This document shows, one piece after another, positions 41,101 through 50,149 of a stretch of 64,000 bases of DNA (positions are counted from its first letter, which is position 1; each line of letters starts with the position of its first letter). The notes under the pieces were generated by a model. The model ran no database searches. It was not told the DNA's origin and saw only the letters and a program-made list of their open reading frames with translations. The stretch is taken from assembly GCA_963744255.1 (NCBI GenBank), contig CAVUSZ010000039.1:110021-174020 (forward strand), in the 5' to 3' direction. The position numbers and the translations under genes were made by a program. The DNA comes from DATEDA01 sp963744255 (GTDB taxonomy: Bacteria > Pseudomonadota > Gammaproteobacteria > Burkholderiales > SG8-39).

Positions 41101-42582
41101 ATGTCCAAGGAACAGACGACGGCGGTCACGATCGCGGCCGAGAACGCGTGGAAGGGCAAGGTGTTCACCGGCACCTGGACCGTCGCGACGGGCGGGACGC
41201 GCGAGGTGATCGAGCCTGCAACCGGCAAGGTGTTGACGACGGTCGGTTGGGCCGACGCCGACGACGTGCGCGCGGCGGCGAAGGCGGCCGCGGCGGCACA
41301 GGTGGAGTGGGCGACGACGCCGCCCGATCAGCGCGCGGCGGTGATCCGGCGCGCAGCGCAGCTCCTCGAAGCTCACGCCGACGCGCTGCGGCCGTGGATC
41401 GTGCGCGAGACGGGGGGTATTCCGCCGAAGGCCGACTTCGAGATCCATTTCGTCACCAGCATCCTGATCGAAGCGGCCGCGATCGCCACGCAGCCGCCGG
41501 GGCAGATGCTGCCGAGCAGCGCGAAACGGATGAGCTTCGCGCGGCGCGTGCCGCACGGCGTGGTCGGCGTGATCTCGCCGTTCAATTTCCCGCTGATCCT
41601 GTCGACGCGCGCGGTCGCGCCGGCGCTTGCGCTCGGCAACGCCGTGCTGCTCAAGCCCGATCCGCAGACGCCGGTCACCGGCGGATTCATCCTCGCGCGC
41701 CTCTTCGAAGCGGCGGGGCTGCCTCCGGGGTTGCTGCAAGTGCTGCCCGGGGGCGCGGCGGCGGGCGAGGCGATGATCACCGACCCCGAGGTGCGGATGA
41801 TCTCCTTCACCGGGTCGACGGCGACCGGGCGTCGCGTCGGCGAGCTCGCGAGCCGCCATCTCAAGAAGGTCACGCTCGAGCTTGGCGGCAAGAACTCGAC
41901 CATCGTCCTCGACGACGCCGACCTCGATGTCGCGGCCTCGAGCGTCGCCTGGAGCGCCTACCTGCACCAAGGGCAGATTTGCATGGCGACCGGTACCGTA
42001 CTCGCGCACCGCAAGGTCGCGCGCGACCTTACCGAGCGGCTGGTCGAGAAGGCCAAGAAGCTGCCGGTGGGCGATCCGAACGCCGGACAGTGCGCGCTCG
42101 GTCCGCTGATCAACGAGCGCCAGCTCGAGCGGGTCGAGGGCATCGTGAAGGATGCGGTGGCGAAGGGCGCCGTGCTGCGCGCGGGCGGTACCTACGAGAA
42201 GCTCTTCTACCAGCCGACGGTGCTCGAGGAGGCGAAGCCCGGCATGCGCGTGCTCGAGGAGGAAGTGTTCGGACCGGTCGTCGCCATCGTGCCGTTCGAC
42301 ACCGACGAGGAGGCGATCGCGCTCGCGAACGGGACCGACTACGGCCTCTCGACCGGCGTGATCACCCAGTCGCTCGAGCGCGCGATGCACTTTGCCGCCA
42401 GGCTGAAGAGCGGGATCATCCACGTCAACGACCAGACGGTCGCCGACGAGCCGTGGGTGCCGTTCGGCGGCACCGGCGCCTCCGGCAACGGCGGACGCCA
42501 CGGCGGCGCGGCGAACTGGGAGGAGTTCACCCAGTGGCAGTGGGTGACGATCCAGGATCGGGCGACGCCGTATCCGTTCTAG
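41101..42582 (+). CDS. Aldehyde dehydrogenase (benzaldehyde dehydrogenase-like)
   Basis: This is a 493-residue NAD(P)-dependent aldehyde dehydrogenase. ATG 41101 follows CAAGGAGACCATCTTC. ISPFNFPLILSTRAVAPALA and LLKPDPQTPVTGGFILARLF bind the cofactor. SFTGSTATGRRVGE, the catalytic glutamate in VTLELGGKNSTIV and the catalytic cysteine in HQGQICMATGTVL are present, with EEEVFGPVVAIVPF later. The ICMATG form and overall look resemble benzaldehyde or vanillin dehydrogenases. Position directly behind the Liv operon suggests that the imported compound, or a product of it, yields an aromatic aldehyde. Substrate inferred only. Confidence 0.9.
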   Translation: MSKEQTTAVTIAAENAWKGKVFTGTWTVATGGTREVIEPATGKVLTTVGWADADDVRAAAKAAAAAQVEWATTPPDQRAAVIRRAAQLLEAHADALRPWIVRETGGIPPKADFEIHFVTSILIEAAAIATQPPGQMLPSSAKRMSFARRVPHGVVGVISPFNFPLILSTRAVAPALALGNAVLLKPDPQTPVTGGFILARLFEAAGLPPGLLQVLPGGAAAGEAMITDPEVRMISFTGSTATGRRVGELASRHLKKVTLELGGKNSTIVLDDADLDVAASSVAWSAYLHQGQICMATGTVLAHRKVARDLTERLVEKAKKLPVGDPNAGQCALGPLINERQLERVEGIVKDAVAKGAVLRAGGTYEKLFYQPTVLEEAKPGMRVLEEEVFGPVVAIVPFDTDEEAIALANGTDYGLSTGVITQSLERAMHFAARLKSGIIHVNDQTVADEPWVPFGGTGASGNGGRHGGAANWEEFTQWQWVTIQDRATPYPF

Positions 42583-42605
42583 CCCGTTTCGGGGGCCGGG
42601 GACGC

Positions 42606-43565
42606 CTATTCGGCCTTGATGTTCGCTTTCTTGACGACGTCGCTCCAGCGCGCCTGTTCTTTCTTGATGAACGCGGCGAATTCCGCCGGCGACGACCCGA
42701 TCGCTATCGCGTTGTCGGCCTCGAAGCGCTCAGCGACGCCCTTGGACTTCGTCGCTTTCGCGGCTTCAGCGTGCAGGCGCTTGATGATCGGCTCGGGTGT
42801 CTTGGCGGGCGCGACGAGGCCATACCACTGCGAGGTTTCGAACCCCTGGTAGCCCTGCTCCGCGACGGTCGCCACGTCCGGGAGGATGGCGATCCGCTTC
42901 GGCATGCCCACCGCGATGGCCCGCACTTTCCCGGACTTGATGTGGGGCAGGAGCGGCGGCGTCCCCGCGGAGCTGGCATCGGTGCGGCCGCCGATCAGGT
43001 CGGTGATCTGCGGACCGGTGCCCTTGTACGGCACATGGATCACGTCGATTCCGGTCACGAGCTTAAGATACTCGAACGCGAGATGGCCGGCGCTGCCGTT
43101 GCCGGCCGAGCCGTAGGTGAGGGTGCCGGGCTTCGCTTTTGCGAGCGCGACGAACTCCTTCAGGTTTTTCGCCGGTACGTTCTCGGCGTTGACAACGAAG
43201 ATGTTCGGCACCTGAGCAAGCAGCGCCACCGGTACGAAGTCCTTGTCGACGTTGTACGGCAGCTTGGGGAACATGTACGGGTTCACCGCGAGGGTGCCGA
43301 CGTGGCCGAGGATGAGCGTGTAGCCGTCCGGCTCGGCGCGCGCGGCTTCCTGCATCGCGATGTTGCCTGCCCCCCCGGGGCGGTTGTCGACGATCATCTG
43401 CTGGCCGAGGCTCTTCGACATCTCGGCCGCCACCGAACGGGCGACGATCTCCGAGCTGCCACCTGGCGCGAAGGGGACGATCAGCTTGATCGGCTTGGTA
43501 GGGTAGGTTTGCGCGTGTGCGGTGCAGGCGAGCACCCAGGCGAGCGCGGCAAGGAATCGACGCAT
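42606..43565 (-). CDS. Bug-family (TctC-type) periplasmic binding protein
   Basis: The ATG at 43565 gives a 319-residue protein with a signal peptide (MRRFLAALAWVLACTAHAQ) and the mature start TYPTKPIKLIVPFAPGGSSE, the Bug ligand loop. NRPGGAGNIAMQEAARAEPD, YGSAGNGSAGHLAFEYLKLV and VPYKGTGPQITDLIGGRTDA are all family standards. The upstream frame to 43853 is not conserved. Bug proteins bind carboxylates or small acids for TctAB-type carriers; they are highly expanded in Burkholderiales and often lack a nearby permease, as here. It converges on the aldehyde dehydrogenase gene, 23 bases apart. Confidence 0.94.
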   Translation of the reverse strand: MRRFLAALAWVLACTAHAQTYPTKPIKLIVPFAPGGSSEIVARSVAAEMSKSLGQQMIVDNRPGGAGNIAMQEAARAEPDGYTLILGHVGTLAVNPYMFPKLPYNVDKDFVPVALLAQVPNIFVVNAENVPAKNLKEFVALAKAKPGTLTYGSAGNGSAGHLAFEYLKLVTGIDVIHVPYKGTGPQITDLIGGRTDASSAGTPPLLPHIKSGKVRAIAVGMPKRIAILPDVATVAEQGYQGFETSQWYGLVAPAKTPEPIIKRLHAEAAKATKSKGVAERFEADNAIAIGSSPAEFAAFIKKEQARWSDVVKKANIKAE

Positions 43566-43956
43566 GGCTATCCTTCGCGAATGAGTCGGTGGTGATCTCT
43601 GCGGTTTGAGCGGAAATGCAATAACTTCGAACATGGCGCATCTCCTGAGGGACGGAAGCGGCCGCCGCGGCCGCGCTGCCGAGCATGATGCCACGGCCCG
43701 TATGGGCGTTGCACGGTGGGGAACATTCTCCCGGCCACGGCAGCGCGGGGGAAAGCGGAGCCGCCGCACGGCCTCAGCGTGGGGCGCGAGGCGGGCGGTG
43801 CGGTAGGGGGGCTGATCAGACGGAGCCGGCCCGATTTCACGTGTCCGGGCCACCGCCGGCGCGGTGCGGACATCATGGGTGATCGCGCGGCGCGACGGCT
43901 CACCTGGCCAGCCCGGGGGGCCGGAGCGCCTCCGTTAACGGCGCCAGGTGCGCCGG
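43566..43956. other. Stretch of about 390 bases without a recognisable gene
   Basis: No frame between the Bug gene start and the small membrane protein gene gives a recognisable protein on either strand. The region is GC-rich with several short inverted repeats (for example around 43660-43680, GCGGCCGCCGCGGCCGC). It should contain the promoter of the Bug gene on the reverse strand, but no clear consensus is visible. Confidence 0.5.
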
Positions 43957-44160
43957 TCAGCCGGGCCGCGCCTCGTCGACCGCGAGGCGCGGTGCCTGAC
44001 GTGCGCGGCGGCGATGCCGATGCTCGAAGCGCCCCTGGCCTTCCGCGATGAAGCCGCGCGAATCGATGAACACGAGCCAGCCGCCCCAGGCAAGGAAGCC
44101 GAACGCGGCGACTCCGCCGAGCGCGAAGAGCGCGTCGAGCACCACGGTCAGCGTTTCCAT
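43957..44160 (-). CDS. Small membrane protein, 67 residues
   Basis: ATG 44160 follows GGGGAGGTGAGC, a strong ribosome binding site, and opens METLTVVLDALFALGGVAAF continuing to GFLAWGGWLVFID. This is one long hydrophobic helix, or a helical hairpin, at residues 5-37. A strongly basic tail (FEHRHRRRARQ) follows. Longer in-frame readings upstream are low-complexity. It is the last gene after IOR-HutD-thioesterase on the same strand, 142 bases beyond the thioesterase stop. No family recognised. Confidence 0.65.
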   Translation of the reverse strand: METLTVVLDALFALGGVAAFGFLAWGGWLVFIDSRGFIAEGQGRFEHRHRRRARQAPRLAVDEARPG

Positions 44161-44302
44161 GCTCACCTCCCCGAACCCGGTTGCGGATTGCGCGCGACGA
44201 GGAACACGCGCGGGGAAGAGTCTGCGCGTCGATCGACGCCGGAGGAATCCAACCGAGGGACTACCGACTCGGCCGGATGGCCGAATCGGTTCGACGACCG
44301 AC

Positions 44303-44716
44303 CTACTCGTTCGACCTAAAGACCTGGAACGTGCCGCTTCCCCGCGCGATGCGAAGGGCGCCGAGATAGACAAAGCAGTTGATGAACGCGACCCGGGTCC
44401 CGGGGCGCATCACGTCCATGCGCGCCTCGATCCAATCGCCCGGCCGTGCGTTGGCGGCGAAGTCGACCGAGAGGCTCGTGGTGACTAGGCTACGGGGCGG
44501 GGCGGTCGCATATCGGGCGGCATACCCCATCGCGAAGTCGATCAGCGTGCAAATCATCCCGCCGTGCACGATGCCCCGGGTGTTCTGGTGCTTCGCTTCG
44601 ACGATCATGCCGATCGCAAGCGTCTCGCCTTCGCGCTTCACGTAGAACGGGCCCACGAGCTCGTTGAACGGGCTGGTCGGCCCCAGCGGAACGAATCCCG
44701 GCGGAACTGCGCTCAT
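44303..44716 (-). CDS. PaaI-family hotdog thioesterase
   Basis: The 137-residue hotdog-fold protein has NTRGIVHGGMICTLIDFAMG, the conserved HGG-x(7)-D motif of PaaI-type acyl-CoA thioesterases, and SLVTTSLSVDFAANARPGDW for the central helix-strand pair. The ATG at 44716 overlaps the hutD stop (ATGA), so translation is coupled. Upstream in the same operon lies indolepyruvate ferredoxin oxidoreductase, which makes aryl-acetyl-CoA; hydrolysing such a CoA ester would fit PaaI chemistry. This link is inference from context. Confidence 0.88.
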   Translation of the reverse strand: MSAVPPGFVPLGPTSPFNELVGPFYVKREGETLAIGMIVEAKHQNTRGIVHGGMICTLIDFAMGYAARYATAPPRSLVTTSLSVDFAANARPGDWIEARMDVMRPGTRVAFINCFVYLGALRIARGSGTFQVFRSNE

Positions 44717-45315
44717 ATCCGCTCCAGCCGGACGAGAATTGCGCGCGCGGCGGCCTTTCCCGCGGCCGCGACCGCGATCTCGCTTATTTCCGGCTCGTCG
44801 ACTAGGATCGAGTCGTCGGGACTGACGGCGTCCTTCCCCCAGATGCCATAGGCATCGAGCCCGTCCGCGGCGTAGACAATGAGCGTTTCGCCGGCGGGCT
44901 TCCGCACGAGCGCGGGCGCGGTGACCGCGCGGATTTCGATCCGCGCAGCGGCGCGACCGCGGCGGGTCATCACGTTCAGCACCTCCACCGCGCCGTCAGC
45001 AAGCTCGCAGTCGACCTCCCAATCTCCGCGAAACGCAAAGGAATCCAGCGGTCGAACGATCCGCCGCTCGAAGTCGACCCGATCTTCGGCGCTGCGCACT
45101 CGCAGGGTCAGCCCGTTACCGGAGAGGAGCATGAGCTGACGGTCGAGCCCGGGAAGTTTCGAGAAGGGAGTATGACGCCCGATCGTGGGACGGCTGATCT
45201 GCCAGTCGAGCGACTCGTAGCCCGCGTGCGCGGGGAATACGGCGATCTGTCGCGCTATGCCGCGGCCGTTCTTCCACGGGAGCGCGCGATACTCGGCGCT
45301 GCGCAGGATCTTCAC
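44713..45315 (-). CDS. hutD: HutD-family protein
   Basis: A GTG at 45315 overlapping the stop of the oxidoreductase gene begins KILRSAEYRALPWKNGRGIA, the HutD N-terminus (PWKNGxG). HAGYESLDWQISRPTIGRHT and FSKLPGLDRQLMLLSGNGLT follow, typical of this cupin-like family. At 200 residues it has standard length. HutD is best known from histidine-utilisation loci, where it is proposed to set an upper limit on pathway activity; no hut genes are present here. Linkage with indolepyruvate ferredoxin oxidoreductase suggests a similar governor role for another amino-acid pathway. Confidence 0.88.
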   Translation of the reverse strand: MKILRSAEYRALPWKNGRGIARQIAVFPAHAGYESLDWQISRPTIGRHTPFSKLPGLDRQLMLLSGNGLTLRVRSAEDRVDFERRIVRPLDSFAFRGDWEVDCELADGAVEVLNVMTRRGRAAARIEIRAVTAPALVRKPAGETLIVYAADGLDAYGIWGKDAVSPDDSILVDEPEISEIAVAAAGKAAARAILVRLERI

Positions 45316-48300
45316 GCCGCCCGCGCCGACGGCGTCGGCGACCGGAACGCCGCGACCAGCTCGGCTTGCTTCGCCCTCGCCCGCTTCAGGCTCGCTGCCT
45401 TGACGTGACCGAAGCCGCGAATCTCCTCGGGGATGCCGGCGATGGCGACCGCAGTCCCGTGATTGTCGCGGTCGAGCTTGGAGAGCAGCTCCTCGACTGT
45501 GCGCTCGTAGTCGGCAATGAGCTCGCGCTCGGTGCGCCGCTCTTCGCTCCGCCCGAATGGGTCGAACGCCGTACCGCGCAGGCCCTTCAGCTTCGCGAGC
45601 ACCCTGAACGCGGACATCATCCACGGACCGAACTCGCGCTTGCGCGGGACGCCGGTCACCGGATCGGGCTTGGCGAGGATCGGCGGGGCGAGATGGAACT
45701 TGAGCGCGTAGTCACCTTCGAACGTCCCCTGCAGCCGCTGCGTGAACTCCGGCCGCGTGTAAAGGCGCGCGACTTCGTACTCGTCCTTGTACGCCATCAG
45801 CTTGAAGTAGTAGCGCGCGACGTTCTCTGCGAGCTTCGTGCCAAGGGCGCGGTCAGCCTCGACCTGCCGTACGCGGTCGACGAGCGTACGGTAACGCGCG
45901 GCGTAATCGGCGTCCTGGTAGTCGGTCAAGAATTCGACGCGGCGCGCGATCGTCTCATCGAGCGAGCGCGAGAGATGCTGCGCGATCGGGATCACTTCGC
46001 CCGGGGTGGCGGCTTTCTCGACTGCCGCGGGATCGTGCGCGGCGCGCCGCCCCCAGAGGAACGCCTTGCGGTTCGCCTCCACCGCGACGCCGTTCAGCTC
46101 GATCGCGCGCTCGATGGCGGCTGCGGAGACCGGGACGAGCCCCCTCTGGTACGCGAAGCCGAGCATGAACGGGTTGGTGGCGATCGCATCGCCCATGAGG
46201 GCAGTCGCGAGTCGCGTAGCATCGACGAAGTCGGCATGCGACGCGCCCACCGCCGCCTTGAGCTCGGCGTGCATGTCGGCGCCCGGGAACAGCCAGTCGC
46301 GATTCCGTGTGAACTCGGCCGTCGGCACCTCGGCGGTGTTGATGACGAGCCGTGTACGGCCGGTCTGCATCTTCGATTGCGCTTCGGCGCCGGCGGCGAC
46401 GACGATGTCGCAGCCGATCACGCAGTCGGCTTCGCCCGCTGCGATCCGCGCCGAGTAGAGCTCCTCGGGTCGTCCCGCGAGGCGCACGTGGGACATCACC
46501 GCGCCGTTCTTCTGCGCGAGCCCCGTCATGTCGAGGACGCTGACGCCCTTCCCCTCGATGTGGGCCGCCATGCCCACCAGCGCGCCGACCGTGATGACGC
46601 CGGTACCGCCGATCCCGGTGACGAGGATGCTGTACGGTCGATCGACACCCGGTAACCGCGGCTCGGGCAGCGCCGGCCAGTCGTCGGTGCTGTCGGCGAG
46701 TGCTTTGCCGCGGCGCACACGCCCCCCTTCGACGGTCACAAAGCTCGGGCAGAAACCCTTCGTGCAGGAGTAGTCCTTGTTGCACGAGGACTGGTTGATC
46801 GTGCGCTTGCGGCCGAAGTCGGTCTCCAGCGGCTCGACCGATACGCAGTTCGACTGCACGCCGCAGTCGCCGCAGCCCTCGCACACGAGCTCGTTGATGA
46901 AGACGCGCTTCTGTGGGTCGGGGAACGTGCCGCGCTTGCGGCGACGCCGCTTCTCCGCGGCGCACGTCTGGTCGTAGACGAGCACCGACACGCCAGGGTA
47001 TTCGCGCAGCTCGCGCTGCACCTGGTCGAGATCGTCGCGATGCCGAACCGGGACACCGGACTTGAGCGCTACGCCCCGATACTTCGCCGGCTCGTCGGTG
47101 ACGATGACGATCTTCCCGACGCCTTCCGCCGCGACCTGATCGACGATCATCGGGACGGTGAGCGGGCCATCGACGCGCTGGCCACCGGTCATCGCGACCG
47201 CATCGTTGTAGAGAATCTTGTAGGTGATCTGCACCTTCGCCGCGACCGCCGCGCGGATCGCGAGCAAGCCGGAGTGGTAGTAGGTGCCGTCGCCGAGGTT
47301 GGCGAAGATGTGCCCCTCCGCCGTGAACGGCGCCTGGCCGATCCATGCGACGCCCTCGCCGCCCATGTGGCTGAAGGTCGCCGTGTTGCGATCCATCCAG
47401 ACCGCCATGAAGTGACAGCCGATGCCGGCGGTCGCGCGGCTGCCCTCGGGTACCCGAGTCGAGGTGTTGTGCGGACAGCCGGAGCAGAAATAGGGCACCC
47501 GCTGCACTGAGACGCGCGGCCTGGCGAGCGCCTTCTCCTTCGCCTCGAGGAAGGTGAGCCGCGCCTTGATGCGGTCCGAAGTGTAGAAGCGCGCGATCCG
47601 CGACGCGATCGCTTTGGCGATGATCCCCGGCGAAAGTTCGCCGGCTGCGGGCAGCAGCCACTCGCCGTAGGGTAGCGCCCACTCGCCTTTCTCGTCGAAC
47701 TTGCCGATGACCCGCGGCCGCACGTCCTCGCGCCAGTTGTACAGCTCCTCCTTGAGCTGGTACTCGAGGAACTGACGCTTCTCCTCGACGACGAGAATCT
47801 CTTCCAGTCCCTGCGCGAAACGCCGCACGCCTTCGGACTCCAATGGCCAGGTCATGCCCACTTTGTAGAGCCGGATGCCGATCTCGGCGGCGAGCCGCTC
47901 GTCGATGCCGAGATCGTCGAGCGCCTGGCGCACGTCCATGTACGCCTTGCCCGACGTGATGATGCCGAGCCGCGGCTTCGGGCTGTCGATGACGATGCGG
48001 TTGAGGTTGTTCGCGCGGCAGTAGGCGAGCGCGGCGTACAGCTTGTGATGCAGCAGACGCTCCTCCTGCACGAGGAACGGGTCAGGCCAGCGGATGTTGA
48101 GGCCGTCCGCCGGCAACACGAGGTCGGTGGGTAGCGTCACGTGCACGCGGTCCGGATCGACGTAGACCGACGCCGAGCTCTCGACGACGTCCGTCACGCA
48201 CTTGAAGGCCACCCAGCAGCCGGAGTAGCGCGACATTGCATACCCGTGCACACCGAGATCGAGGTATTCCTGGACGGATGCCGGATAGAGCACCGGCATC

Positions 48301-48812
48301 ATCACCGCCTTGAAGATGTGGTCGGTCTGGTGCGGCAGCGTCGACGACTTTGCTGCGTGATCGTCGCCGGCGCAGACGATCACGCCGCCATGCCTCGACG
48401 TGCCGCAGGCGTTGGCATGGCGGAACACGTCGCCGCAACGGTCGACACCCGGGCCCTTGCCGTACCACATGCCGAAGACGCCATCGTACTTCGCGCGCGG
48501 GAAGAGGTTGACCTGCTGCGTGCCCCAGATCGCGGTGGCGGCGAGATCCTCATTGACGCCGGGCTGGAAGACGACGTGATTCTGGTCGAGGAACTTCTTC
48601 GCGCGCGCCAGCGCCTGGTCGAGCCCGCCGAGCGGCGAGCCGCGGTAGCCGGAGACGAACCCGGCGGTGTTGAGCCCCGCGGCGAGGTCGCGCTGGCGCT
48701 GCAGGATTGGCAGCCGAACGAGCGCCTGGATACCGGTGAGAAAAACCCGCCCACGCTCGAGGGAATACTTGTCGTCGAGTGTGACGTTGCGGAGTTCCGC
48801 GGGTGCGTTCAT
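45312..48812 (-). CDS. Indolepyruvate ferredoxin oxidoreductase, fused alpha-beta type
   Basis: The 1166-residue protein combines a thiamine-diphosphate half and a gamma-type half. Near the N-terminus is FVSGYRGSPLGGLDQALARA; centrally GIGCHFMAVWMDRNTATFSH with GDGTYYHSGLLAIRAAVAAK (TPP and Mg site). Ferredoxin-like clusters VCEGCGDCGVQSNC and SSCNKDYSCTKGFC carry the iron-sulfur cysteines. The C-terminal part has ILVTGIGGTGVITVGALVGM and MTGLAQKNGAVMSHVRLAG. It decarboxylates aryl-pyruvates from Trp, Phe or Tyr (or related 2-oxo acids) to acyl-CoA with ferredoxin reduction. It heads a coupled operon with HutD and a thioesterase. Confidence 0.94.
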   Translation of the reverse strand: MNAPAELRNVTLDDKYSLERGRVFLTGIQALVRLPILQRQRDLAAGLNTAGFVSGYRGSPLGGLDQALARAKKFLDQNHVVFQPGVNEDLAATAIWGTQQVNLFPRAKYDGVFGMWYGKGPGVDRCGDVFRHANACGTSRHGGVIVCAGDDHAAKSSTLPHQTDHIFKAVMMPVLYPASVQEYLDLGVHGYAMSRYSGCWVAFKCVTDVVESSASVYVDPDRVHVTLPTDLVLPADGLNIRWPDPFLVQEERLLHHKLYAALAYCRANNLNRIVIDSPKPRLGIITSGKAYMDVRQALDDLGIDERLAAEIGIRLYKVGMTWPLESEGVRRFAQGLEEILVVEEKRQFLEYQLKEELYNWREDVRPRVIGKFDEKGEWALPYGEWLLPAAGELSPGIIAKAIASRIARFYTSDRIKARLTFLEAKEKALARPRVSVQRVPYFCSGCPHNTSTRVPEGSRATAGIGCHFMAVWMDRNTATFSHMGGEGVAWIGQAPFTAEGHIFANLGDGTYYHSGLLAIRAAVAAKVQITYKILYNDAVAMTGGQRVDGPLTVPMIVDQVAAEGVGKIVIVTDEPAKYRGVALKSGVPVRHRDDLDQVQRELREYPGVSVLVYDQTCAAEKRRRRKRGTFPDPQKRVFINELVCEGCGDCGVQSNCVSVEPLETDFGRKRTINQSSCNKDYSCTKGFCPSFVTVEGGRVRRGKALADSTDDWPALPEPRLPGVDRPYSILVTGIGGTGVITVGALVGMAAHIEGKGVSVLDMTGLAQKNGAVMSHVRLAGRPEELYSARIAAGEADCVIGCDIVVAAGAEAQSKMQTGRTRLVINTAEVPTAEFTRNRDWLFPGADMHAELKAAVGASHADFVDATRLATALMGDAIATNPFMLGFAYQRGLVPVSAAAIERAIELNGVAVEANRKAFLWGRRAAHDPAAVEKAATPGEVIPIAQHLSRSLDETIARRVEFLTDYQDADYAARYRTLVDRVRQVEADRALGTKLAENVARYYFKLMAYKDEYEVARLYTRPEFTQRLQGTFEGDYALKFHLAPPILAKPDPVTGVPRKREFGPWMMSAFRVLAKLKGLRGTAFDPFGRSEERRTERELIADYERTVEELLSKLDRDNHGTAVAIAGIPEEIRGFGHVKAASLKRARAKQAELVAAFRSPTPSARAA

Positions 48813-48965
48813 CGTGGCTCCTCAAGAATCGGCATGACGTGGGTGGCCATGCGGTGTCCCGATGCCGGATCGCGGCTTTGGGGACCTTTGCAGCGGCGGC
48901 CGGATCGTGTCCGGCGCCGCACACGGATTCTACTCGTCGCGACCTGGCGCCTGCGCGGTTCGGCG

Positions 48966-49916
48966 TCAGGCCTCGAGGGACTTCCACATTTCCTGGTCGC
49001 GCTCGGCCGTCCAGATGCGGGGGATCGCGATGCCGCTTGCCTCATCGAACGCGCGCGATACGTCGAACGGCATGCAGTGCTCGTAAATGGGGTACTGGCC
49101 GTACTCTGGATCGAGTTTCTTGCGGGCGTGCTCGTACACCTGTTTCAGGTTCTTGCCCGCCGCGACGCCTTCCTCCGCACTGGCGTAGAGCGCCCGGACG
49201 AAGTTCTGGGTGAACTCGATTGCCCTGATCGCCTCGGCTGCGTCCATCAGGGCCGGGCCCCGGCCGGGCACGAGCCGCTCGGGATGGAGCGCCCGTAGCC
49301 TTTCGAGCGAGCTCGGCCACTCCTGCAGGTGAGCATCCCCGGTGTAGATACCCGCGTTGAACTCGACGAGGTCGCCGGAGAAAAGGACCTTCTCTGAGGG
49401 CAACCACACGATCGTGTCGCCGCGAGTGTGGCCAGCGCCGACGTGGATCAGCTGCACCTTGAGCTTGCCCATCCAGAGGGTCAGCTGGCGGTCGAACGTC
49501 ATCGTGGGCCAGGTGAGTCCCGGGATGGCCTCGGCCCCCCGAAAGAGCCGCGGGAAGCGTCCGATCTCGGACGCCATGTCCTCCTTGCCGCGCTCCTGGA
49601 TCATCTCGTAGGTCGCCTGGCTCGCGATGATCTCACCCGCCTTGTACGCCGAAGCGCCGAGGACCCGTACCGCGTGGTAGTGCGTCAGCGCGACATACTT
49701 GATCGGTTTGTCGGTGACCGTGCGGATGCGCCGGATGACGTCCTCGGCCATGGCTGGGGTCGCCTGGGTGTCGATCACCATGACCCCATCGTCCCCGATC
49801 ACGATGCCACTGTTCGGGTCCCCCTCCGCGGTATAGGCGTAGGCGTTGTCCGACAGCTTGGCGAAGGTGATCTCCTTGTCGGCGAGGTCGGCGTGGGAGG
49901 CGAACGCTCTGGCCAT
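48966..49916 (-). CDS. MBL-fold metallo-hydrolase (SoxH/quinoprotein-relay-like) with altered metal motif
   Basis: The ATG at 49916 follows GGAAGGACCTTG; a TTG one codon earlier is unlikely. The 316-residue protein has GIVIGDDGVMVIDTQATPAM, then YVALTHYHAVRVLGA in place of the usual THxHxDH, HVGAGHTRGDTIVW (third histidine) and LFSGDLVEFNAGIY (bridging aspartate). The HYHAVRV form lacks the Asp-His pair of the second metal site, so at most one metal would be bound classically. It lies 153 bases upstream of the oxidoreductase gene on the same strand and may be co-transcribed. Substrate unknown. Confidence 0.88.
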   Translation of the reverse strand: MARAFASHADLADKEITFAKLSDNAYAYTAEGDPNSGIVIGDDGVMVIDTQATPAMAEDVIRRIRTVTDKPIKYVALTHYHAVRVLGASAYKAGEIIASQATYEMIQERGKEDMASEIGRFPRLFRGAEAIPGLTWPTMTFDRQLTLWMGKLKVQLIHVGAGHTRGDTIVWLPSEKVLFSGDLVEFNAGIYTGDAHLQEWPSSLERLRALHPERLVPGRGPALMDAAEAIRAIEFTQNFVRALYASAEEGVAAGKNLKQVYEHARKKLDPEYGQYPIYEHCMPFDVSRAFDEASGIAIPRIWTAERDQEMWKSLEA

Positions 49917-50019
49917 CAAGGTCCTTCCGAGGAGGTAGGCAGGGTTGCTAAGTGGGGCCCAAAGTTGGGGATTCTACCGACCAGCTGCCTGGCTCGGTTC
50001 GTGCCCGGCGCCTAGGCGT

Positions 50020-50048
50020 TTGACATCACAGGGAAATCCCGCGATAAT
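50020..50048 (+). promoter_or_regulatory. Sigma-70 promoter of the tRNA-tuf operon
   Basis: A perfect -35 TTGACA (50020-50025) and a -10 GATAAT (50043-50048) are separated by exactly 17 bases. Transcription would start about 50055, eight bases before tRNA-Tyr. A GC-rich discriminator (CGCCCGTTTCG) follows, as in stringently controlled stable-RNA promoters. Confidence 0.88.
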
Positions 50049-50062
50049 CGCCCGTTTCGTTC

Positions 50063-50149
50063 GGAGGGGTGCCCGAGCGGCTAAAGGGGGCAGACTGTAA
50101 ATCTGTTGGCCATGCGCCTACGTAGGTTCGAATCCTACCCCCTCCACCA
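50063..50149 (+). tRNA. tRNA-Tyr (GTA)
   Basis: An 87-base class II tRNA with a long variable arm. The anticodon loop CTGTAAA carries GTA. The seven-base acceptor stem GGAGGGG pairs with CCCCTCC, GGTTCGAATCC is the T arm, and CCA is encoded. First gene of the tRNA-tuf operon. Confidence 0.96.

Noticed and set aside
41063..43595. LivF as a genuine 1080-residue fusion protein
   Set aside because: Everything after the ABC domain is the aldehyde dehydrogenase gene and flanks read in the wrong frame. The composition is random Arg/Gly/Ala. I treat it as a missing stop codon instead.
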